Position numbers and translations under genes: made by a program. Below the pieces are notes generated by a model, which saw only the letters and a list, made by a program, of their open reading frames with translations, was not told where the DNA came from and searched no databases. Shown piece by piece: positions 6,956 to 13,084 of a stretch of 23,980 bases of DNA (positions within the stretch are counted from its first letter, which is position 1; every line of letters starts with the position of its first letter). Origin of the DNA: CAYZXU01 sp964482535 (lineage in GTDB: Bacteria; Desulfobacterota; Desulfobacteria; Desulfobacterales; BuS5); contig CAYZXU010000024.1 in NCBI GenBank assembly GCA_964482535.1, positions 1 through 23,980 on the forward strand. Direction: 5' to 3'.

Positions 6956-8182
6956 ATGGCTATAATCTCTCTTAGCAGCGGAATTTTCAGCACAGCCGGT
7001 GAAATAGTAAAAAAACTTTCAGATGAGCATGGCTTTACGGTATATTCAGATGATGATATTATTGAAAAAGCTGCTGATAAATATAAAATGAAGATTGAAA
7101 TATTCAAAAAAACTATTGAAGGAAAACAGATTGCCTTTAATAATTTTACACATGAGAAAGAAAAATGTATTGCCTGCATGAAAGCTGTTCTATCTGATCT
7201 CTTAACCAAAAAAGATATTATCTTTTTTGGTTTGTCCGGTCATTTAATTCCCGCAACAGTTTCTTTTATTTTAAAAGTTCTTGTTATTTCCGATATAAAA
7301 ACAAGGGTTCAAAACGGAATAAAGAGTCATGGATTGTCTGAAAAGGGGGCTCTGAAAAAAATTCATGATGCCGATGAAATTGCATTTTTATGGACAAACA
7401 GCCTGCACAACACCGAACCCTGGGACAATTCACTGTACGATATTGTAATACCAACGGACAAGATTGATACCAATGAATCAATAAAGCTTATATTAGACAA
7501 CCTGAACAAGGTTGCTGTTCAACCTGATTTTAAATCAGAACCGGAGGTTGGTAATTTTGAGCTTGCAACCAGGGTTGAAAGAATACTTATTGAAAAGGGG
7601 CATTGTCTTCTTGTGGAAGCAGATCAGGGAGAGGTAGTGCTGACAATTAATAAACATGTTATTATGCTTTCAATGTACGAACAGAAAATTAAAAAAATAG
7701 CTGCTTCGATTTCCGGGGTTGAATCCGTAAAAACAAAAATAGGAAAAGAGTTCTATAAGGCAGACACTTATCGCCAGCATGATTTCAAGCTTTCTCCCAG
7801 AGTACTTCTTGTGGATGATGAAAGGGAGTTTGTTCAGACCCTGTCCGAACGTCTGCAGATGCGGGATGTGGGAACCCATGTTGTATATGACGGTCAGAAT
7901 GCCTTGGATTTTGCAGAGAAGGAAGATCTCGAAGTAATGGTTGTTGACCTTAAAATGCCGGGTGTTGATGGTTTTGAGGTATTAAAGCGTATAAAAGAAA
8001 CAAAGCCGGGCATAGAGGTAATCATTCTTACCGGTCACGGGTCAGAGGAAGATCGAAAAACATGTATGGAGCTGGGAGCCTTTGCCTACCTTCAGAAACC
8101 TGCTGATATTGATCTTTTAACAAAAACCATGCAAGAGGCATACGACAAAATAAATTCAAAAGAAGAAACAGAAATGCGTTAA
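6956..8182 (+). CDS. Cytidylate kinase-like / BON / REC fusion protein
   Basis: A 408-residue cytoplasmic three-domain protein. Residues 1 to about 190 resemble the cytidylate kinase-like family (opening ISLSSGIFSTAGEIVKKLS, later YDIVIPTDK). Residues about 205-268 look like a BON domain (ERILIEKGHCLLVE, then VKTKIG). Residues about 280-400 form a REC domain with D287/D288, phosphoacceptor D331 in VVDLKMPG, and LTGHGS. In the kinase-like part the glycine-rich phosphate loop is poor, and the Arg expected in the DxxR segment is missing (DADEIAFLW). It is probably a nucleotide or ligand sensor rather than an active kinase (inference). AAGGAGG lies six bases before the ATG, and a sigma-54 promoter lies 45 bp upstream. 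What BON binds here is unknown. Confidence 0.8.
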   Translation: MAIISLSSGIFSTAGEIVKKLSDEHGFTVYSDDDIIEKAADKYKMKIEIFKKTIEGKQIAFNNFTHEKEKCIACMKAVLSDLLTKKDIIFFGLSGHLIPATVSFILKVLVISDIKTRVQNGIKSHGLSEKGALKKIHDADEIAFLWTNSLHNTEPWDNSLYDIVIPTDKIDTNESIKLILDNLNKVAVQPDFKSEPEVGNFELATRVERILIEKGHCLLVEADQGEVVLTINKHVIMLSMYEQKIKKIAASISGVESVKTKIGKEFYKADTYRQHDFKLSPRVLLVDDEREFVQTLSERLQMRDVGTHVVYDGQNALDFAEKEDLEVMVVDLKMPGVDGFEVLKRIKETKPGIEVIILTGHGSEEDRKTCMELGAFAYLQKPADIDLLTKTMQEAYDKINSKEETEMR

Positions 8183-8245
8183 GGTGCCTGGCTGGCAAGG
8201 CGCGAAAACGGCTGTAAAGCAATATTAAATATACGGAGGAAATAA

Positions 8246-8674
8246 ATGAAAATTAAGGTCTTGCTCGTTGATGATGAAGAAGAGTTTGCAGAAGCCCTGG
8301 CTAAACGGCTTGAATTAAGAGGCTTTAGAGTTACAACGTCATTTTCAGGTAAAAGTGCTCTTGAACTGATAAAAAAAATAGATTTTGATGTGATCATTCT
8401 TGATATTATGATGCCTGAACTTTCAGGGAATGAAGCCTTAAAAGAGATTAAGCACATTAAGCCTCTCACCCAGATCATTATGCTCACAGGTGAGGCGACG
8501 GTGGAAAATGCCATTGACTCCATGAAGTCAGGTGCCTTTGATTTCTTAATGAAACCTGTTGAACTGGAAGTTCTTGCAGCCAAAATAAAAATTGCCCATA
8601 AGATTAAATCAGAGCATGAAAATCGTATCCGTGAAGCTGAAATAGGACACATATTAGAGCGCCGAGGCTGGTAA
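8246..8674 (+). CDS. Single-domain response regulator (REC only)
   Basis: A 142-residue stand-alone receiver with D9/D10, phosphoacceptor D53 in IILDIMMPE, a threonine in MLTGEA and a lysine in LMKPVE. A 20-residue helical, charged C-terminal tail (HKIKSEHENRIREAEIGHIL) follows the domain; it is not a recognisable DNA-binding domain. ACGGAGGAAATAA precedes the ATG, an excellent ribosome binding site. It lies 63 bp after the fusion gene and shares the EEF...RLELRGF pattern with the receiver at 5576. It is likely part of the same phosphorelay and the same sigma-54 transcript. Confidence 0.9.
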   Translation: MKIKVLLVDDEEEFAEALAKRLELRGFRVTTSFSGKSALELIKKIDFDVIILDIMMPELSGNEALKEIKHIKPLTQIIMLTGEATVENAIDSMKSGAFDFLMKPVELEVLAAKIKIAHKIKSEHENRIREAEIGHILERRGW

Positions 8675-8815
8675 TGTATAGATGTTCACATAAATAATTT
8701 CACTGTGTTATCGGTCGTCGGAGTATTACAATACGCCTTTCTCCCTCTGGCCTTGTGAAATTAATTATCTGAAAATCTACAGAGCTTGAATTTTAAAAAA
8801 ATCTATTTTTTTGGG

Positions 8816-8833
8816 TAATAATCAAGATTATTA
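8816..8833. promoter_or_regulatory. Palindrome abutting the transporter ribosome binding site
   Basis: Perfect 8-bp arms TAATAATC (8816-8823) and GATTATTA (8826-8833) with a 2-bp centre, directly followed by GGAG (8834-8837). It could be an operator for a dimeric regulator. A 2-nt loop makes an RNA hairpin less favourable. The rest of 8675-8850 shows a short GTATT/AATAC dyad near 8722 and no clear promoter. Confidence 0.4.
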
Positions 8834-8850
8834 GGAGAGTAAAAAAAGAA

Positions 8851-10332
8851 ATGACATCAGATGTAATGCAATCTTTGACTAAAAATAAATTTGATTGGAA
8901 ACGGCTTCTTTTTTTGATGATAGGGGTTACACTATTTGTTGTAGTAAAATTTTCTCCACCATGGCCGGATGCCATTGACCCCATGGGGAAACATTTTATT
9001 CTCAGCCCTGAGGCAAAAGGCGCCCTTGCTGTTTTTCTTCTCGCAGGCACATGGTGGGTGTTCGAAGTTGTTCCAATAGGTGTCACCAGCCTTACCATAG
9101 GAGTTCTTCAGGTATTATTCTTGATCCGACCTGCCAAGGTTGCGTTTAAGGATTTCATGGATCCTTCTGTAATGTTTATTTTCGCTTCACTTATTATAGG
9201 AATGGTCTTTACAAAAACAGGGTTGACTAAAAGGCTCGCCTATAAAATGCTTGTCATAGTAGGTGAAAAAACCAGCATGATATATCTTGGGTGTTTTGTT
9301 GTAACAGCAGCGTTAACCCATATAATGGCGCATACGGCAGTGGCTGCGACAATGTATCCGCTCCTTATTACCATATACAGCATGTACACTGATGAGGAAG
9401 GGCCGACCAGATTCGGCAAAGGGCTTTTTATAGGAATGGCTTATGTCGCAGGAGCAGGTAGTGTTGTAACACTGCTTGGCGCAGCAAGAGGAGCCATTGC
9501 CTTAGGCTTTTTTAAAGATGTTATAGGCAGGGATGTGACCTTTTTTGAACTCTCATACTATATGTTTCCCATAGGCTGGGTAATGGTTTTTATTTTATGG
9601 GGATTTTTTATGATTTTCTTTAAGCCTGAAAAAAAGACAGTTCCTGGTCTAAGGGAAAAGGCAAGAAGGCTTGGCGCTGAGATGGGGGGAATAACAAGAA
9701 ACGAGGTGGTTGCAGCTTTAATTATTTTTGCCTGTATTCTTACAATGTCTTTAAGATCATTTGTCCCGGCGCTGAAGGCAATAGATAAAACAGCGATACT
9801 CCTGATATCGACTATACTTTTTTATGTATTAAACATTCTCGATCTTGATGATCTTGAAGCTGTTCCATGGAATATAATACTTCTTTTCGGCGGTGCAATG
9901 AGCATAGGCTTTTGTCTGTGGGATACGGGCGCTGCCAACTGGCTTGCTGTAAACTGGCTTGTTATGTTCAAAACAGCCCCTGCAATTGTCTTTATAATGG
10001 GAATTACTTTTTTTGTTTTGATGATGACAAATTTTATAATGAATGTGGCTGCTATTGCAATATCACTTCCAGTGGCTCTTGTTATAGCGCCTTATCTGAA
10101 TGTGGCTCCTGAAGTAATTCTTTTTACTTCTCTCGCTGCTGCAGGCATGCCTTTTCTGCTTTTGGTCGGTGCGGCTCCCAATGCCATTGCATATGACTCA
10201 AAGCAGTTTACAACAGGAGAATTTTTTCTCTATGGTATTCCTGCAAGTATAATATTAATGATAGTTGTTTTTTTCTTTGTAAAGGTTGTATGGCCTATAA
10301 TGAACATGCCTATACTTTTAAATGCCGGTTAA
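8851..10332 (+). CDS. DASS (SLC13) family sodium-coupled anion symporter
   Basis: A 493-residue inner-membrane protein with about 12 hydrophobic segments and inverted-repeat organisation. The two substrate/sodium-binding hairpin motifs are recognisable as MAHTAVAATMYPL (around 160) and MTNFIMNVAAIAI (around 395), equivalent to the SNT-type motifs of VcINDY-like transporters. DASS carriers move C4-dicarboxylates, citrate or sulfate with Na+. In sulfate reducers this family is a considered route for sulfate uptake, but substrate cannot be decided from sequence. GGAG lies 13 bases before the ATG at 8851, a long spacing; an in-frame ATG at 8866 is an alternative start. It follows the signalling island and ends in a strong terminator, so control by that island is plausible. 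Confidence 0.9.
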   Translation: MTSDVMQSLTKNKFDWKRLLFLMIGVTLFVVVKFSPPWPDAIDPMGKHFILSPEAKGALAVFLLAGTWWVFEVVPIGVTSLTIGVLQVLFLIRPAKVAFKDFMDPSVMFIFASLIIGMVFTKTGLTKRLAYKMLVIVGEKTSMIYLGCFVVTAALTHIMAHTAVAATMYPLLITIYSMYTDEEGPTRFGKGLFIGMAYVAGAGSVVTLLGAARGAIALGFFKDVIGRDVTFFELSYYMFPIGWVMVFILWGFFMIFFKPEKKTVPGLREKARRLGAEMGGITRNEVVAALIIFACILTMSLRSFVPALKAIDKTAILLISTILFYVLNILDLDDLEAVPWNIILLFGGAMSIGFCLWDTGAANWLAVNWLVMFKTAPAIVFIMGITFFVLMMTNFIMNVAAIAISLPVALVIAPYLNVAPEVILFTSLAAAGMPFLLLVGAAPNAIAYDSKQFTTGEFFLYGIPASIILMIVVFFFVKVVWPIMNMPILLNAG

Positions 10333-10362
10333 TTCGAATTTCTTATAAATAGTATCAAATAG

Positions 10363-10394
10363 AAGAGTCCTTTAATTAAAGGACTCTTTTTTTT
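10363..10394 (+). terminator. Intrinsic terminator after the anion symporter
   Basis: Stem AAGAGTCCTTT with AAAGGACTCTT around an AATT centre (10363-10388, fully palindromic), followed by an uninterrupted T-run to 10394. It lies 30 bp past the stop codon. The A-rich flank could also let it work from the other strand. Confidence 0.9.
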
Positions 10395-10743
10395 GTGACA
10401 GGCTATACCTTTTATCTTAGTGAAACTGTTTAAAAGGCATATTTTTTTTTGATTCAAGCAACTTTTTTTATATGAGGAACTCGTAGAAACAAGCTAATAG
10501 ATTGAAATTATTGACACTAAAAAATAAACTATTTTAATAAAGTCGATAAGTTATATCTTTTCAGCAAAAGGCTCATAATTTAGAAAATTAGTGTGGCATT
10601 ATAACAAAGGCACTTTGCATCACCCAATAAGGTTTAATTTTAAGACCTATGAAAAACTATTATAGTTATTTATGTCTATATGATTAATGTACTCGTAAAA
10701 AGTAAAATCCATGGTTAAATAAAAATATTCATGCGAGATGTCC
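10395..10743. other. Non-coding AT-rich spacer before folD
   Basis: About 350 bp with no supportable gene on either strand and no tRNA-like fold. It contains TTGACA at 10511 without a good -10, a CTCGTAGAAA near 10480, and the 19-bp dispersed repeat at 10692-10710 described separately. Confidence 0.6.
10692..10710. repeat. Dispersed 19-bp repeat, copy 1
   Basis: CTCGTAAAAAGTAAAATCC occurs here, 34 bp upstream of the folD -35 box, and again exactly at 12872-12890. Both copies are intergenic and in the same orientation, and both are preceded by TAATGT. A partial match, CTCGTAGAAA, lies near 10480. Confidence 0.6.
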
Positions 10744-10772
10744 TTGACATTGCTGAAATCTTAGTTTAAATT
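10744..10772 (+). promoter_or_regulatory. Sigma-70-type promoter for folD
   Basis: TTGACA (10744-10749), 17-bp spacer, TAAATT (10767-10772; four of six consensus bases). Predicted start is near 10779, giving a leader of about 59 nt to the ATG at 10838. Confidence 0.55.
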
Positions 10773-10837
10773 TTTACGGTTTAGATTAGGGTTTATGTTT
10801 ATTATAAATGGACAGTTTTTTTGAAAGGAGATTTAAA

Positions 10838-11746
10838 ATGTCTGCAAAGCTTATAAAGGGTACTGATATACGGGAAGAGATTCTTGAGGAAATTACCGCT
10901 GAGGTTGCTCAGATTAAAGAAAAACACGGAGTTGTTCCGGGTCTTGTCACAATACTTGTTGGAGAAAGTCCTGCTTCTATTTCTTATGTAACTCTTAAGA
11001 TTAAAACAGCACACAGAGTCGGTTTTCATGAGATCCAGGACAGCCAGTCTGTTGATATTACAGAAGAAGACCTTTTGGCTCTTATTGATAAATATAATAA
11101 AGATGATTCGATTAACGGAATACTGGTTCAGCTCCCCCTTCCAAAACAGATTAATGAAAAAAAGGTGTTAAATGCCATTGATCCTGACAAAGATGTTGAT
11201 GGTTTTCATCCGGTTAACGTGGGGCGTCTGATGATTGGTGGAGATGAAGTTAAATTTCCGCCATGCACACCTGCCGGAATACAGGAGATGATAATACGCG
11301 CCGGTGTTGAGACAAGCGGGGCAGAGGTTGTTGTTGTCGGCCGTTCAAATATAGTTGGAAAGCCTATTGCAAACATGATGCTTCAAAAAGGTGAGGGCGC
11401 TAATTCAACAGTAACAGTTGTACATACGAGAACAAAAGATCTTGAAGGACATTGCAAAAACGCTGACATTTTAATTGTTGCGGCAGGTGTTCCGGGTCTT
11501 GTTAAGCCTGAGTGGATTAAACCTGGCGCATGTGTAATTGATGTGGGTGTAAATAGAGTTGGCGAAAAAATCAGTGAAAAAACCGGTAAAAAAATTGCCA
11601 TACTTAAAGGTGATGTAGATTTTGACGCAGCAAAGGAGATTGCAGGATCAATTACACCTGTTCCAGGTGGTGTAGGTCCGATGACAATTACCATGCTTAT
11701 GAAAAATACTTTAAAAGCCCTTAAATTCAAACTCGGAATACAATAA
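10838..11746 (+). CDS. folD: Bifunctional methylenetetrahydrofolate dehydrogenase / methenyltetrahydrofolate cyclohydrolase
   Basis: A 302-residue FolD. It interconverts methylene-, methenyl- and formyl-tetrahydrofolate with NADP (or NAD), supplying one-carbon units and, in many sulfate reducers, the methyl branch of the Wood-Ljungdahl pathway. Visible signatures: SYVTLKIKTA with the catalytic Tyr/Lys pair, DKDVDGFHPVNVGRL, PCTPAG, the nucleotide-binding VVGRSNIVGKP, and ITPVPGGVGPMT at the C-terminus. The start is taken at ATG 10838, with AGGAG seven bases upstream. An in-frame ATG at 10808 would place that Shine-Dalgarno inside the gene and is less likely. It is monocistronic, with its own promoter and terminator. 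Length is normal for the family. Confidence 0.97.
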   Translation: MSAKLIKGTDIREEILEEITAEVAQIKEKHGVVPGLVTILVGESPASISYVTLKIKTAHRVGFHEIQDSQSVDITEEDLLALIDKYNKDDSINGILVQLPLPKQINEKKVLNAIDPDKDVDGFHPVNVGRLMIGGDEVKFPPCTPAGIQEMIIRAGVETSGAEVVVVGRSNIVGKPIANMMLQKGEGANSTVTVVHTRTKDLEGHCKNADILIVAAGVPGLVKPEWIKPGACVIDVGVNRVGEKISEKTGKKIAILKGDVDFDAAKEIAGSITPVPGGVGPMTITMLMKNTLKALKFKLGIQ

Positions 11747-11767
11747 AAAAATTGTTGAATAGATAAT

Positions 11768-11793
11768 TTTGGGGGAAGTTTTCTTCCCCCAAA
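11768..11793 (+). terminator. Stem-loop terminator after folD
   Basis: Stem TTTGGGGGAAG (11768-11778) pairs with CTTCCCCCAAA (11783-11793) around a TTTT loop. The T-rich tract is delayed (after 11804) rather than immediate, so efficiency is uncertain. The hairpin itself is strong and 21 bp past the stop. Confidence 0.7.
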
Positions 11794-11871
11794 TAAAAAT
11801 AATGTTTTTTTTATTTATGCCGATAGTGATTATATGAAAAATAGTTTTTTTAGGTTTGTAATATGAATATA

Positions 11872-11897
11872 TTAATGCTATTTTGATAAGGCATTAA
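11872..11897. promoter_or_regulatory. Small dyad in the M23 peptidase upstream region
   Basis: TTAATGC (11872-11878) and GCATTAA (11891-11897) enclose a weak TTGATA -35-like box (11883). TATAGT at 11904 is 15 bp downstream of it. It may be an operator-promoter overlap, but the promoter match is poor. Confidence 0.28.
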
Positions 11898-11932
11898 AAT
11901 TTATATAGTTTAATCGTTTAATATATATTGCC

Positions 11933-12859
11933 ATGGATAATAAAATCACCTTTCTAATTTTAAGCACAAAGGGCTCGACTGTAAACCGGACATCTGTTTC
12001 TAAAAAAATCCTCTTTTTATGCAGTCTGTTTTTTTTATTTTTTTTATCTGTTTCCGTTTTTTATATACATGACTACATAAAGCTTAAAAAGCAGGTTTTA
12101 CATGCTCGTGGGCTTGAAAAATATTTTTTTAATTATAAGAATAAGATAGGTGAGCAGCGCAGGCAAATTCAAAATTTTGCATGTGAAATCAATTCGTTAA
12201 AAACAAAAATTACTGTTTTAAACGGTTTTGAAAAAAAAATACGCATTATTGCCAACCTTGAGAATGCTGTAAACCACGACGGACTTTTCGGCATAGGCGG
12301 TGCAGTGCCGGAAGATCTGGATACTGAGCTTGAAATTTCAAAAAATCACGATGACCTTTTAAGAGAAATGCATGTTCAGGTGGAGCAGTTGGAACATGCT
12401 TCCCTATACCAGAATAAAAGTTTTGAATCTTTGCTGAAAAACCTTGAAGATCAACGTAATTTTCTGGCATCAACACCGACAATCAAGCCGACAACAGGCT
12501 GGGTTTCATCAGTTTTCGGGTACAGAAAATCGCCCTTTACAGGTCGCCGCGAGTTTCATAATGGTCTGGATATCGCAACACGGAGCGGGACGCCTATAGT
12601 CGCTACGGCAGACGGAGTTGTTAATTATGTGGGCAAAAAAGGGCTGCTGGGAAACCTGATAACTCTTAATCACGGACACGGAATTATTACACGTTATGGT
12701 CATATCCGCAAGGCACTGGTAAAGCGTGGGGCTAAAGTAAAAAGAGGGGAACCCATTGCGCTGGTTGGAAGCACAGGTCGCAGCACAGGTCCCCATGTGC
12801 ATTACGAGGTTCGTCTTAACGGGGTCCCTGTTAATCCCAAAAAATATATAATAAACTAA
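11933..12859 (+). CDS. Membrane-anchored M23 (LytM/LasA) family metallopeptidase
   Basis: A 308-residue envelope protein. A positively charged N-terminus leads into one hydrophobic segment (about 24-46, rich in Leu/Phe), acting as signal anchor. Residues about 50-185 are helical and likely coiled-coil. A LytM domain spans about 188-305. Zinc ligands are present: H209 and D213 in HNGLD, and the HxH pair H288/H290 in GPHVHYE, so it should be an active endopeptidase against peptidoglycan cross-links. This is unlike EnvC/NlpD-type activators, which lose these residues. Role is probably cell-wall remodelling during growth or division. No clear Shine-Dalgarno precedes the ATG at 11933. It lies between folD and secA as a separate unit. 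Confidence 0.9.
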   Translation: MDNKITFLILSTKGSTVNRTSVSKKILFLCSLFFLFFLSVSVFYIHDYIKLKKQVLHARGLEKYFFNYKNKIGEQRRQIQNFACEINSLKTKITVLNGFEKKIRIIANLENAVNHDGLFGIGGAVPEDLDTELEISKNHDDLLREMHVQVEQLEHASLYQNKSFESLLKNLEDQRNFLASTPTIKPTTGWVSSVFGYRKSPFTGRREFHNGLDIATRSGTPIVATADGVVNYVGKKGLLGNLITLNHGHGIITRYGHIRKALVKRGAKVKRGEPIALVGSTGRSTGPHVHYEVRLNGVPVNPKKYIIN

Positions 12860-12871
12860 TGTTTGAGATTG

Positions 12872-12890
12872 CTCGTAAAAAGTAAAATCC
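12872..12890. repeat. Dispersed 19-bp repeat, copy 2
   Basis: Identical to the sequence at 10692-10710 and located 12 bp past the M23 peptidase stop codon. A weak hairpin followed by T-rich sequence (about 12898-12935) comes next and might end the transcript. The rest of the 225-bp gap up to secA is AT-rich, with no convincing promoter. Confidence 0.6.
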
Positions 12891-13084
12891 TCAAAATATA
12901 AAGAGCCTCTTTAGAAGCGGTTTTAAATTTTTTCTTTTCTATTAACCATCCTGTTTTACACCATATTTTTTTATTATAAAAAATTTTATACATAATAAAA
13001 TTGCATTTTTTGCATTTTTAATTATTATTATTGTTAGAAGTTATTTTTTTTACCAATTAAATCTAAACAAGGACATTACTTGAT

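Noticed and set aside
8190..8206. TGGCTGGCAAGGCGC as a sigma-54 promoter before the receiver at 8246
   Set aside because: GG-N10-GC spacing is right but the -12 TT is absent; the sequence is a GC-rich patch after a stop codon, and the receiver is probably read from the promoter at 6896.
8179..8652. 157-residue minus-strand reading frame
   Set aside because: It mirrors the receiver gene at 8246-8674; the Ser/Ile/Phe-rich composition is typical of an antisense shadow.
10808..10837. ATG ten codons upstream for folD
   Set aside because: It would place the good AGGAG site inside the gene; folD alignment starts naturally at 10838.
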